The notes: generated from the sequence alone by a model not told the origin. Positions 1-8,439 are shown, numbered from the stretch's first letter. The stretch: 64,000 bases of DNA from Chryseobacterium sp. 3008163 (GCF_003669035.1 NZ_CP033070.1:2232001-2296000); one strand, 5' to 3'. A program made the numbers and translations.

Positions 1-2
1 CT

Positions 3-1427
3 AACCTAAACAAAACTGCACATTTTTTTGAAGATTTAGGAGATAACCCTTTTGTGCAGGGAGCAGAGGTTGCCTTTACTCAGGTTTGGGAGCTGGTAGA
101 ACAAGCAGCAAGTAAGGTAAAAGATGCCTCTAATGAGCATTTACCTGATGCTTTCAAAGGACTTGTAGAGAAAATTAGTAGTGTCATTGGTACGATTAAA
201 AATTTTCTTTCTGAGGTTAAGGGTGAATTGGTGGAGTTGGCAAAGATAGGCATTGAAGTTCTTAAAATAGCCAATGCTTTTTACTGTGGTATCAATAGTG
301 GACTTGTTGGACTTTTACAATGTATTTTATATATATTACAGTTTCTTTTCCAACCAACAACAGCTTTTTCTTATGAACAGTATAAAGAGAGAAGAGATTT
401 ACTAGAGAAAGCAGAAGATGTATTGGATTGGATTCTTGCAAATGCTCCTGTTTTCTTAAAAGGCGTAAAAAACCTTTTTAATTCAAGTGGGGGAATCTCG
501 CAATCTGATTTTGAAGGTATATTTGACAAATTGAAAGGATATTGGGACAATACATCTCGTTATACAGTAGCATTTTATGTGGGAATTATTGCTTTTGAGT
601 TCATCATCAATATTTTACTTCTTATTTTCACAGCAGGTTCTGGAAACATTATAAAAGGAACCACCTATGTACAAAAAGCTGCAAGTCTATTAAAAGTAAT
701 AACAAGGGAAGCAATGTCTGCTATAACATTTGGAATTACAGATTTACTGGCTTTGCTTTCAAGATTTATTGTTAGATTTGGAAAAGCGTGTGTTAAAGGG
801 TTTAAAGGATTTATCAAGTTTATTGAAGAACTTTTTACAGGGGCAAAAAATGGTGCTAAGGCTGAGGATTTGATAGAAGAAGCAAAAGATATTGAAGAAG
901 TCATCATCAAAGGAAGAAAATTTCAAAAAGGAGGAGGAGATGTAACCAAATCTTTTGCTGAAAATGCAGGAATAAAAATAGAAAAATGGATAAGTGAAAC
1001 TAAAATTTTTGGACAATCTACTGACCATACTTGTGCTGCAACTTCTTTAAGAATGATACTTGATGACAAGGGGATTTTAAAGTTAGAAGATGAATTAGCA
1101 AGAGCTTTAAAAACAGATGCAGATGGTGCTTCTATTTTAGATATACCAAATGCGTTAGACTTTAAAAGAATAGATGAAGTAACAGCTATTGCAGAGAGTA
1201 AAATATTCTTACCTAAATTGTTGGAGAAGTTAGAAGATGGTGATAAGGCTATTATTAGTATTGGCAGTGATAATTTTGGTAGTCATGCAGTTGTATTGGA
1301 AAAAGTAGAAAATGGCAAAGTTTTTTTACGAGATCCATTGCCTATGAATAAAGGAACTTCTTATGCAATGAAAATAGAAGACTTTGAAAAAATATTTAAG
1401 AGAAAAGCAGTAATTATTAAGAAATAA
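3..1427 (+). CDS. Polymorphic toxin, C-terminal part, with papain/C39-like cysteine protease domain (5' end outside window)
   Basis: The reading frame is open to the left edge, so this is only the C-terminal ~474 residues of a larger protein; GTG at 54 is an in-frame codon, not a convincing start. Numbering from that GTG, residues ~60-105 and ~170-260 hold long hydrophobic stretches of the kind that precede toxin tips. The last ~135 residues look like a papain/C39-type cysteine protease: Cys327 in TDHTCAATSLRM, His411 in GSHAVVLEKV and Asp427 in FLRDPLP form a plausible catalytic triad in the usual order. The next gene starts 4 bp after the stop, as immunity genes do. Inference: an exported toxin that cleaves proteins or peptides in competitors. 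A transport-linked C39 peptidase is less likely because no ABC domains adjoin it here. The delivery system (T6SS, eCIS, Rhs or T9SS) cannot be told without the N-terminus. Confidence 0.65.
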   Translation, partial: NLNKTAHFFEDLGDNPFVQGAEVAFTQVWELVEQAASKVKDASNEHLPDAFKGLVEKISSVIGTIKNFLSEVKGELVELAKIGIEVLKIANAFYCGINSGLVGLLQCILYILQFLFQPTTAFSYEQYKERRDLLEKAEDVLDWILANAPVFLKGVKNLFNSSGGISQSDFEGIFDKLKGYWDNTSRYTVAFYVGIIAFEFIINILLLIFTAGSGNIIKGTTYVQKAASLLKVITREAMSAITFGITDLLALLSRFIVRFGKACVKGFKGFIKFIEELFTGAKNGAKAEDLIEEAKDIEEVIIKGRKFQKGGGDVTKSFAENAGIKIEKWISETKIFGQSTDHTCAATSLRMILDDKGILKLEDELARALKTDADGASILDIPNALDFKRIDEVTAIAESKIFLPKLLEKLEDGDKAIISIGSDNFGSHAVVLEKVENGKVFLRDPLPMNKGTSYAMKIEDFEKIFKRKAVIIKK

Positions 1428-1431
1428 AGCG

Positions 1432-1929
1432 ATGACAGAACAAGGAAACATACAACTTAATGTAAAGGGAGAAAAACCTTTAAAAGGATATGAAATCATT
1501 CGGGTAAGAAATATTAACAATGCTAAAGAGGTATTGGAAAATTTTAAAAATGCAGTATTCACTTTCTTAAAAAATAAAACTCTTTCCTATGAGGATCCTA
1601 AATGGGAACAATTATTACCACAAGGAATTGTTAATAAGATTAAGCAGTTAGATGATGACAATAAAAAATATGATGAATTACTTTATGATGTAGATTCAAC
1701 TATTTATAGTTTTCAAAAAATTAAAGAGTGGGAGTGGTATAGTTCATTAGAAACAGAGAAAGGATTTGATATTATTGTAAAAGGAAATTTTAATGCCACA
1801 CAATTCATAAGTTTTATTCATTGCCAAAATGTCCCTTTAGAAAATATTAAGATTATAAATGCTGATAAACAGGAAGTTTATGAGTTGAAAACCATTAGAG
1901 ATTATACAACGTATAAGATTCTGAAGTAA
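1432..1929 (+). CDS. Candidate immunity protein for the upstream toxin
   Basis: A 165-residue protein with no signal peptide or membrane segment, rich in Lys, Glu and Ile/Asn, with a central WEWYSSLE segment. I do not recognise its family. Its start lies 4 bp after the toxin stop, so the two are almost certainly co-transcribed and probably translationally coupled. Position, small size and cytosolic character fit a cognate immunity protein that blocks the cysteine-protease toxin in the producing cell. A hairpin with a T-rich tail follows it and separates it from the next immunity-like gene. The function is inferred from context only. Confidence 0.5.
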   Translation: MTEQGNIQLNVKGEKPLKGYEIIRVRNINNAKEVLENFKNAVFTFLKNKTLSYEDPKWEQLLPQGIVNKIKQLDDDNKKYDELLYDVDSTIYSFQKIKEWEWYSSLETEKGFDIIVKGNFNATQFISFIHCQNVPLENIKIINADKQEVYELKTIRDYTTYKILK

Positions 1930-1936
1930 TTTTACT

Positions 1937-1961
1937 AGAGACTGTGTAAAAAGCAGTCTCT
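1937..1961 (+). terminator. Hairpin terminator after immunity gene
   Basis: A perfect 8-bp stem (AGAGACTG / CAGTCTCT) with a 9-nt loop is followed by TTTTATATT. It lies between the two immunity-like genes and resembles a weaker hairpin after the second one (2472-2497). Confidence 0.6.
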
Positions 1962-1975
1962 TTTATATTAAAATT

Positions 1976-2463
1976 ATGGAAATAGTATATTTAAAAAAGT
2001 ACAAACAGTACAAAGAAAATGGAATTGGTAAGCTATATAATACATTTGGCTCTCCAAGAGGATTAAGTGAAGCTGAAATCCTACAAATGGAATTAGAAAT
2101 GAATAATGGCTTGCCTTTCCCTAAAGCTTATAGAGAATTCTTGTTTTTAGGAGGGGAATTCAGTACGATACAATTAAATCATTATGGCAAAAAGACTCCA
2201 AAAGGAACAGAGTTTTTTAAAAGCGGATTAAAAAAAGAAAAATTAATATGGTTCGCCCGTTTGCCATACTTAATGTATTGGATGGAGAATGTGGAACATT
2301 TATTTATTTGGATGAGGGGGATAATCCACAACCGAAAAACTGTTCATTACACGAAGCTTATGACAATGATGATGATGAAATTATCTGGAATACTCCCTAT
2401 AAAACTTTTTCAGAAATGATTGATAAGCGTGTTTATCTTGCTGAGAATAATTTAGGAATCTAA
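1976..2463 (+). pseudogene. SMI1/KNR4 family protein, frameshifted
   Basis: The first frame runs from ATG 1976 and carries an SMI1/KNR4-like N-terminal part (GLSEAEILQMELEMNNGLPFPKAYREFLFLGG, paraphrased here by its positions ~28-60; key residues are the Pro-x-Ala-Tyr-Arg-Glu-Phe core). The typical C-terminal half (VLDGECGTFIYLDEGD, then a DDDE-rich stretch) is in another frame ending at 2463. Adding one A to the A7 run at 2230-2236, or the A5 run at 2238-2242, joins them into about 162 residues, the normal size. SMI1/KNR4 proteins are a common immunity superfamily in polymorphic-toxin loci, which fits this place after a toxin and a first immunity gene; it may guard against a different toxin. 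The shift may be a sequencing error, but decay of an orphan immunity gene cannot be excluded. Confidence 0.7.
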
Positions 2464-2523
2464 TATTAAAAATAGACTGAGTGAAAACAATGTCTATAAT
2501 AAGATTTTGGAATTCCCCCCGCT

Positions 2524-2546
2524 GCCGCACGATTGTATCGTGTGGC
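2524..2546 (+). terminator. Strong hairpin terminator closing the toxin/immunity cassette
   Basis: A 10-bp stem with one G-T pair (GCCGCACGAT / ATCGTGTGGC) and a TGT loop is followed by TTTTTATTT. It is preceded by an unusual C6 run at 2515-2520. Confidence 0.65.
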
Positions 2547-2760
2547 TTTTTATTTCCAATCACTTTCTCAATTTTTTAATCATTGTTAAAACACACAAAT
2601 AATCAATCGCAATTACAAATTCCACAATTCCGAAGGATTATATTTCATAAGCTTTGCCGTCGTAAGTTGGCTGGATATATTTATCCGAAATAAATACAAA
2701 GAAATTCCTTTGGAAAGTCTAAGAATATATTCCAAAAAACTTATCCACAAAAATAAAACA

Positions 2761-2794
2761 CGACACCTTTTGTCGCATTAACCGCATATATTTG
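2761..2794 (+). promoter_or_regulatory. Possible operator and -7 element upstream of the WYL regulator gene
   Basis: CGACA (2761-2765) and TGTCG (2771-2775) form a perfect 5-bp inverted repeat with a 5-nt spacer. TATATTTG at 2787-2794 matches the Flavobacteria -7 consensus TAnnTTTG, but no TTG sits at the usual -33 distance. A third CGACA half-site is at 2833-2837. WYL regulators often bind palindromes near their own promoters, so autoregulation is plausible but not shown. Confidence 0.35.
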
Positions 2795-2878
2795 TTTTAG
2801 AAAATTAGACAATGATACGCTTGCGTTCCATTCGACAAAAAAACAAAATAGCAAAGTTAAAAACATAAAAATACCCGA

Positions 2879-3799
2879 ATGAAAAAAGACTTTTACCTCA
2901 CAAGATATGCCTTAATCATTAAGAAATTAGAAAGTGCTCCGTCTACTTATTCACAACTGGAAGACTATCTTCTCAACTCTTTTGAATTTCAGGATGCAGA
3001 TATAAAGAGTTACTCTATCCGTACTTTACAGAGGGATATCCGTGAGATTTCGGGGCTTTTTAATCTTTCTATTCACAACAAAAAGAAAGGTGACAACCGT
3101 TATTATATCGAGAGCCGGCCGATTATGGAAGTCGATGAGTATAACCAAAAATTATTAGAATCTTTTCAGGTAAGTAATGCATTAAATGTACACCCGGATT
3201 TTGCAGATTATATCTTTTTCGAAAGCAGAAAACCCACCGGAGTCGAGCATTTTTATGATCTTTTCTTTGCTATTCGTAATAAAAGAGTCGTGACTTTTGA
3301 ACATTACAATTACAAAAACAAGCTGATGACTTCCAGAAAAGTTCATCCTTTGGCATTGAAAGAATCGAAAGACCGTTGGTATCTTATTGCAATTGATACC
3401 AAAGACAAAGCTCTAAAATCCTTTGGTTTAGACCGTATCAATTATCTGGATGTTAATGCTGCAAAATTCAAAGAAAAATACAAATACAACTTCAGAGAAC
3501 ATTTCAAAAATGCTTTCGGGGTAATGAATCTTACCGAACAAAATCCTCAGAAAATTGTCTTGAAATGCAGCAGACATCAGGGAGAATACATTCGTAGCTT
3601 TGCACTTCATCAGTCTCAGAAAGAGATTAAAGAAACTCCGGGAGAAATCATTTTTGAGTTTTTCCTCCACCCTACTTACGACTTTATGCAGGAGATTTTA
3701 TCTTATGGAAAAGAAGTAGAAGTTCTTGAACCTAAAACTTTAGTCGAAGAGATTAAAAAACATTTACAAGAATCGCTCAACAGTTATTTTGAAGATTAA
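2879..3799 (+). CDS. WYL domain transcriptional regulator
   Basis: A 306-residue protein. Residues ~1-75 form a DeoR/winged-helix-like DNA-binding part (RTLQRDIREI is the typical helix of this family), and residues ~130-200 hold the WYL domain, seen in the strand pattern around TFEHYNYKN and the RWYLIAID segment that gives the family its motif. The C-terminal ~80 residues form the WCX extension. WYL proteins sense ligands, often nucleic acids or nucleotides, and control phage-defence, DNA-damage or metabolic genes. Here the gene stands alone: upstream is the end of a toxin cassette and downstream are secreted TonB-C-like proteins, so no target is evident. A palindrome at 2761-2775 may be its own operator. 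The family is clear; the regulon is unknown. Confidence 0.85.
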   Translation: MKKDFYLTRYALIIKKLESAPSTYSQLEDYLLNSFEFQDADIKSYSIRTLQRDIREISGLFNLSIHNKKKGDNRYYIESRPIMEVDEYNQKLLESFQVSNALNVHPDFADYIFFESRKPTGVEHFYDLFFAIRNKRVVTFEHYNYKNKLMTSRKVHPLALKESKDRWYLIAIDTKDKALKSFGLDRINYLDVNAAKFKEKYKYNFREHFKNAFGVMNLTEQNPQKIVLKCSRHQGEYIRSFALHQSQKEIKETPGEIIFEFFLHPTYDFMQEILSYGKEVEVLEPKTLVEEIKKHLQESLNSYFED

Positions 3800-3844
3800 A
3801 TTTTTTGCATCTTTTTTGATTACATTTACATAAACAATCATCTT

Positions 3845-4458
3845 TTGAAAGCTTTATATCTCTTTTTTATGCTCCTTTCAACATTTTGTTTTTCTCAACA
3901 AGTCGAGGAATTCAAAATGGTAAAAAACTATTACAACCAGCATAGAAGCATGCTTAATCAGGAATTCAAGAAAAAATTTGATGCAGAAAAGAATACTGTT
4001 ATAAAAACAGCTATCAAACAAGATTTTCTCTTTTCATGAAAAAGATGGATAGCATTGAAAATGTCGCTCTCATCGGAGCTTTGCTTAAGGTAAAAAACCT
4101 TGAAGATTTAAGTAAAATCAATACCAAATCTACTTCAGCATCACCTGCTGTTTCTCAGACGATAGACCAGACTGCCAATTATCCCGGCGGAATGAATAAC
4201 TTGAGAAAACAGGTTGCAGATCTCTTCTACGGAGATGGTGTTTATTCTGAAACAGGCAATAGCAAAGCAGTAGTCGCTTTTGTTGTAGAACAAGACGGCA
4301 GCATCAGCAATGTGCAGGCAGAAGGTGAAAACTTTACGTTTAACCGTCAGGCAGAGATCGCATTGTATTCAATCCCGGATAAATTTTCACCTGCTTCTGT
4401 TAACGGAAATCCTGTAAGATACCGATTCAGACTGCCTTTAGCGATTAACCTTGAGTAA
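3845..4458 (+). CDS. Secreted TonB C-terminal-like protein, copy 1 (frameshifted in this sequence)
   Basis: The start is probably TTG 3845, which gives a full signal peptide (KALYLFFMLLSTFCFSQ); the next ATG would cut it in half. The frame stops at 4039, and the rest lies one frame over to 4458. One extra T in the short T run at 4031-4034 restores a single protein of about 204 residues. The C-terminal ~80 residues resemble the TonB C-terminal fold (VVEQDGSISNVQAEG, then SPASVNGNPVRYRFRLPL). There is no N-terminal membrane anchor or Pro-rich linker as in real TonB, so this is a periplasmic TonB-C-like protein of unknown role. A paralogue lies 0.7 kb downstream at 5139-5730, with an outer-membrane protein gene between them. 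Confidence 0.6.
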
Positions 4459-4513
4459 TTGATAAAATTTTCTTGGTCGTCTTATTTTAAATATTACATT
4501 TGAGAAAAAATCT

Positions 4514-5062
4514 ATGAAAAGACTTTTACTCTCATTCTCTCTATTTTTCGGATTATTTTCTGCACAAGCTCAGGAAACAGAAAAACAAAGAAAAAACGAT
4601 GTTCTTGCAGATCCTATTTTATTAATTGCCGTCCCGATGGCTAATGTTTCCTATGAAAGGCTATTGTCTGAAAACAAGGGATTAGGTATCAATGCAATGA
4701 TTAAATTAGATCCTGAAGATGGCAGATTTTCGCAATTCTCAGCTTTTTACAGAATGTACTTTGGTAAAAAATATGCCTCCGGATTTTTCCTGGAAGGCTT
4801 CATACCAGTAACTACAGAATCCAATGACATTTATTCTTATAATTACGACGACATCAACGGATATTATTACACCTCATCTGTCACCAAAGGCAATTTTACA
4901 ACCGTAGGAATCGGTTTTGGAGTCGGAGGAAAATGGGTAATGAAAAACAATTTAGTGATTGAAGCCAGTGGTGGTATTGCCAGAAGATTCGGGGACAGAG
5001 ACAAACATTATTTCGATGAAGTAACCGGAAAAATAATGGGTGGTATCGGATATCGTTTTTAA
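4514..5062 (+). CDS. Small outer-membrane beta-barrel protein (DUF3575-like)
   Basis: A 182-residue protein with a signal peptide (LLLSFSLFFGLFSAQAQ) followed by alternating amphipathic strands. It ends in GGIGYRF, a C-terminal aromatic of the kind recognised by the BAM machinery. The length and the repeated Gly/aromatic pattern (VGIGFGVGGKW) fit a small 8-stranded barrel related to DUF3575 proteins. It sits between the two TonB-C-like genes, 55 bp after the first. A hairpin terminator follows, so it may end a short transcript starting at copy 1. The substrate or ligand is unknown. Confidence 0.65.
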   Translation: MKRLLLSFSLFFGLFSAQAQETEKQRKNDVLADPILLIAVPMANVSYERLLSENKGLGINAMIKLDPEDGRFSQFSAFYRMYFGKKYASGFFLEGFIPVTTESNDIYSYNYDDINGYYYTSSVTKGNFTTVGIGFGVGGKWVMKNNLVIEASGGIARRFGDRDKHYFDEVTGKIMGGIGYRF

Positions 5063-5082
5063 ATTTTAAAAAATATTTAATG

Positions 5083-5109
5083 AAAAGCTTAGTTTTGCAC
5101 TAAGCTTTT
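5083..5109 (+). terminator. Hairpin terminator after the small OMP gene
   Basis: A perfect 10-bp stem (AAAAGCTTAG / CTAAGCTTTT) with loop TTTTGCA is followed by ATTTTTAT. Confidence 0.7.
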
Positions 5110-5138
5110 ATTTTTATAATTTAATTATTGAAAGTACT

Positions 5139-5730
5139 ATGAAAAATCTAATTCTGTTTTTGCTTTTATTTGTAAATTTTTGTTTCGCCCAACAAACCGA
5201 AAATTTAAAATTAATAAAACAAAAATATGATGCTGAAATTGAAAAAATAGAGCAGAAATATAAAGATGATATTTCCAACAAAATTTGAAAGAAAGTGTAG
5301 GAATTTTAAAAATGAAAAAAAGTGTAGCTCTAAGAACCCTTTCGTTTGATGCACAACAAGAATATTTGGATGAAATCTCTAAAATAAGACCTCAAATAAT
5401 ACCTTTAGACTCTAGTAAAATTGTAAAAAATGAAGTGGGTCAAATACTTCCAGTTCATCCTAAAGGAACTTCCTACTTTCAAAATGAAGTAATTAATAAT
5501 TTTTATGGAGATGAGATTGAAGCTAAGGGTACAGTTACATCAAGACTTACATTTATAGTAGAAAAAACGGAAGTATACAGTTTGTAAAAGCGGAAGGAGT
5601 AAATGAAACCTTTAATAAATATGCTATTTTAGCTGTATATCTAACTAAAGAAAAATGGGACCCTGCAAGATTAAACGGCTACCCTGTAAGATATAAATTT
5701 GCACTTCCTCTAACTTTAAGATTTGATTAA
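5139..5730 (+). pseudogene. Secreted TonB C-terminal-like protein, copy 2 (two frameshifts)
   Basis: ATG 5139 opens a signal peptide (NLILFLLLFVNFCFAQ) and a 49-codon frame ending at 5288. A second frame covers ~5285-5587, and a third runs to TAA at 5728-5730. Adding one A at 5280-5283 and one A in the A6 run at 5562-5567 joins all three into about 197 residues parallel to copy 1. The ending (VEKNGSIQFVKAEG, then DPARLNGYPVRYKFALPL) is the same TonB-C-like motif. Two single-base losses in A runs fit sequencing error, although real decay of a duplicate is possible. The last codon overlaps the tadA start by one base (TAATG). Confidence 0.6.
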
Positions 5731-6161
5731 TGTTTACCGACGAATATTTTATGAAAATGGCTTTTCAGGAAGCCGAGATTGCCTTTGAAAAAGATGAGGT
5801 TCCTATCGGATGTGTAGTAGTTTCAAATAATCGTGTGATTGCACGAGCACACAATCTTACCGAAACTTTAAACGATGTTACTGCCCACGCCGAAATGCAG
5901 GCCATCACCTCTGCTGCCAATTTTTTAGGCGGAAAATATTTGATCAACTGTACTTTGTATGTAACCTTAGAGCCTTGCGTGATGTGTTCGGGAGCACTTT
6001 CATGGTCACAGATTTCAAAAGTGGTGATTGGTGCCAGAGACGAGCAGCGCGGATTTATTAATAAAAATCTAAGCCTTCATCCCAAAACAGAAATCATCAC
6101 AGGAATTATGGAAAATGAATGCTCTTCTATTGTAAAAGAGTTTTTCAAATCGAAAAGATAG
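5730..6161 (+). CDS. tadA: tRNA-specific adenosine deaminase TadA
   Basis: A 143-residue zinc deaminase that converts adenosine 34 of tRNA-Arg(ACG) to inosine in the cytosol. The HAE motif is at His53-Ala-Glu55 (TAHAEMQAI), the proton-shuttling Glu is present, and the zinc Cys pair is in EPCVMCSGA. PIGCVVV near residue 27 is also typical. The length is close to the usual 145-170. ATG 5730 overlaps the stop of the preceding TonB-C-like gene by one base, suggesting read-through or coupling. A guanine deaminase of the same superfamily is the only real alternative; the compact size and motif context favour TadA. Confidence 0.88.
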   Translation: MFTDEYFMKMAFQEAEIAFEKDEVPIGCVVVSNNRVIARAHNLTETLNDVTAHAEMQAITSAANFLGGKYLINCTLYVTLEPCVMCSGALSWSQISKVVIGARDEQRGFINKNLSLHPKTEIITGIMENECSSIVKEFFKSKR

Positions 6162-6220
6162 GTTGAGTTAAAGGTTGAGGTTTAAACTTAAATAAAAGGT
6201 TAGTCTAAACTCAGCGTCAA

Positions 6221-6979
6221 TTATAAATCTTTCCCCAAAAAGTATAATCCTTTTAGGGTATGCAGTCTATCTGCAATATGTATTTTATCGGTCAGCGGCT
6301 TGTAGACGTGAGAAACTCCGCCGGTCGCAATGACGAAACAGTCGTCGTTTACCTCATCGTTGATACGGTCGATGAAACCTTCTACCATTCCGAGGAAGCC
6401 GTAAACCATCCCACTTTGCATACAACTGATGGTATCTAAACCCAAAACAGATTTTGGTTTTATGAGTTCAATTTCCGGAAGCTGAGCCGTTTGGCTAATC
6501 AAAGAATTTAATGATGTTACGATTCCCGGAGCAATGATCACGCCTAAACATTCACCATTTTCAGCGACACAACTTGCCGTAAGAGCAGTTCCAAAATCAA
6601 GTACAATTTTTTTCCTGTCGGGGTACATATTATGCGCTGCAACGAGATTGGCGTAAATATCTGTTCCCATTTGTTTAGACTTTGCAATGACTTCCGACTG
6701 TGTATTGCGGTCTACCATTATCGGAACTATCCCATGAATTTTTCTTATCGCAGACGTAATTTCCCTTGTCAACTGAGGAACGACAGAGCCAATGATAATT
6801 TTCTCTATTTTTTTAGGATCAACTTTATAGGTTTGATATAAAATCAGCATCTGCCCATGCAACTCATCTGCAGTTCTGTACGGTTTTGTATTGATGACCC
6901 AAGAGATGTCACAATTGTCATCATCAAAAAGGCCAAATCTGATATTGCTGTTTCCAACATTGATTACGATAGAATTCAT
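6221..6979 (-). CDS. coaX: Type III pantothenate kinase CoaX
   Basis: A 252-residue ASKHA-fold kinase for the first step of coenzyme A synthesis: pantothenate plus ATP gives 4'-phosphopantothenate. Motifs in order are NVGNSNIRFGLFDD at the N-terminus (phosphate-1), MGTDIYANLVAA with the conserved Asp, DFGTALTASC (phosphate-2), APG and ATGG near the end. I chose ATG 6979 (MNSIVINVGNS) over an in-frame codon 10 residues upstream because the glycine-rich strand must start the fold. The phosphate-1 motif has Asn where most family members have Asp (DxGN). The gene converges on tadA; the 59 bp between them show no clear terminator. Confidence 0.87.
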   Translation of the reverse strand: MNSIVINVGNSNIRFGLFDDDNCDISWVINTKPYRTADELHGQMLILYQTYKVDPKKIEKIIIGSVVPQLTREITSAIRKIHGIVPIMVDRNTQSEVIAKSKQMGTDIYANLVAAHNMYPDRKKIVLDFGTALTASCVAENGECLGVIIAPGIVTSLNSLISQTAQLPEIELIKPKSVLGLDTISCMQSGMVYGFLGMVEGFIDRINDEVNDDCFVIATGGVSHVYKPLTDKIHIADRLHTLKGLYFLGKDL

Positions 6980-7087
6980 TGAATAGCTTTTCGGTGGTAA
7001 ATTTAACAATTTTCATAAAAAGAGCCTTTTAATATCTGTAAAATTGGTTTATAATTGTAAAAACAATTGATTAAGCTCGAAACACCA

Positions 7088-7920
7088 ATGAAAAAACTTT
7101 TAATTCTTATATTCATCAGCCAATTTGCAATAATTTTCTCTCAGAAAAACGTAAAAATGTACAACGAGAGAAAAGGCGACACCATTACATTCTATGTCGA
7201 CAATCAGGAGATTTATCCCGTGTCGTTGGTTTTCAACGGTCAGCCGGAGACGAATAATTTAAAGAAACCTGAATTATTTAAAACTACTCAGGTAATTCCT
7301 GCAAAAACAATGAAGCAAAAAGTAACTTTCTTTGTCGTGAACGATAAAAAGAAAGGCTGGGGTGTCAAAAAATGCCCGGTTACAGAAGCTACATTGGTGA
7401 CATTACGATAAAAGATTACGACAGTCAATATGTCTACGATTTACCTTTCGGAAAAGGAAAAGCATTTTGGATTCATCAGGGGTACAACGGAACATTCTCT
7501 CACCAAAATGAAAATTCTTTAGACTTCATTATGCCCGAAGGCACGGAAGTTTTAGCATCAAGAGAAGGCTTAGTCATAGACATCGTACAGAATAATAACC
7601 AAAGTTGCCCGACGAGAAGCTGTGCCCCTTTCGGGAATTACGTTTCGATATTGCATCCCGACGGAACGATTGCGCAATATTATCATTTAGAACAAAACGG
7701 TGTTCGGGTAAAACTCGGGGACAGTGTGACGAAAGGACAATTCATTGCGTACAGTGGAAATACCGGCTGGAGCAGCGGGCCGCATCTTCATTTCAATGTG
7801 TATATTTCGAGTGCAACGGCAGAGAAAAACAGAGTTACGCTAAAAACGCTTTTTAAAACCGGACATGGTGATAAGGTGGAGTTTTTGGAAGAGAAGAAAT
7901 CTTATTCGAGAGGATATTAG
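7088..7920 (+). CDS. M23 family metallopeptidase, secreted (frameshifted in this sequence)
   Basis: ATG 7088 opens a signal peptide (KKLLILIFISQFAIIFSQ) and a beta-rich N-terminal domain ending at 7411. The peptidase half is one frame over, starting near 7372 and ending at 7920. One extra A in the A6 run at 7367-7372 joins them into about 277 residues. The catalytic half has the LytM/M23 zinc motifs: His in the N-terminal loop (FSHQNENSLDFIMPEG, with the HxxxxxxxD pattern) and HLHF with the preceding SGP (GWSSGPHLHFNV). Family role: a peptidoglycan endopeptidase or a lysostaphin-like hydrolase in the periplasm. No FtsX or EnvC partner is nearby, so its target is unknown. The gene stands alone between coaX and unknown proteins. 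Confidence 0.8.
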
Positions 7921-7945
7921 ATTTAAATACTAAATTCAATTTATC

Positions 7946-8434
7946 ATGAAATTTAAAATCATTTTAATAGCATTCCTCTCTATAACTGCACTCTACTATA
8001 TTTTAAGTATCATCATTTTTCGAGGAAGTTTTATTCAAGAACATGATTATTCTTACAATTCTTTATCAGAATCTAAGAAAGAAGGCACTTTAGTATCTAA
8101 TGATTTGGAGCTAAAAATTGAGGGGGATTCTTTAAAAAGCATAAAAAACCTTAATGAAAAATTTTTCTCAACTCAATCAACATATCAAAAATTTTATGGT
8201 TTTCTATTTTCAATAGACAAAGAAGATGAAAACTACAGAAGAATTATTTGGGGTGAGCCCACTCAACTTTCTGCAGGACGAAACTGGATTATTGTTGATA
8301 AAGATGACAATTATTTAGGGGAAGCATTCTACACCGGACATGTTGATACAAAAGTATCTGAAATCATAACATTAACAGTTAAAAATGCCAAAACAGATAA
8401 CAAGATAGGCAACATACAATTTTTGGTTAAATAA
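7946..8434 (+). CDS. Membrane-anchored protein of unknown function
   Basis: A 162-residue protein with one N-terminal hydrophobic helix (residues ~4-26) that acts as an anchor or uncleaved signal, then a soluble domain rich in Lys, Asp and Glu. I do not recognise the family. It starts 26 bp after the M23 peptidase gene on the same strand and could share its transcript. A long inverted repeat (8440-8487) follows it. Confidence 0.45.
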   Translation: MKFKIILIAFLSITALYYILSIIIFRGSFIQEHDYSYNSLSESKKEGTLVSNDLELKIEGDSLKSIKNLNEKFFSTQSTYQKFYGFLFSIDKEDENYRRIIWGEPTQLSAGRNWIIVDKDDNYLGEAFYTGHVDTKVSEIITLTVKNAKTDNKIGNIQFLVK

Positions 8435-8439
8435 TAAGC

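Larger units (their letters stand above)
2464..2878. other. Intergenic region between toxin/immunity cassette and WYL regulator
   Basis: These 415 bp hold no convincing gene. They contain a weak hairpin (ATAGAC/GTCTAT arms, 2472-2497), a strong terminator (2524-2546), a single TTATCCACA DnaA-box-like word (2741-2749), and a palindrome with a -7-like box (2761-2794) near the WYL gene. Confidence 0.6.

Noticed and set aside
2741..2749. TTATCCACA, a perfect DnaA box
   Set aside because: Only one copy is present, with no AT-rich unwinding region or dnaA/dnaN genes nearby; a chance match.
3845..4458. TonB energy transducer
   Set aside because: No N-terminal membrane anchor and no Pro-rich spacer; a cleavable signal peptide is present instead.
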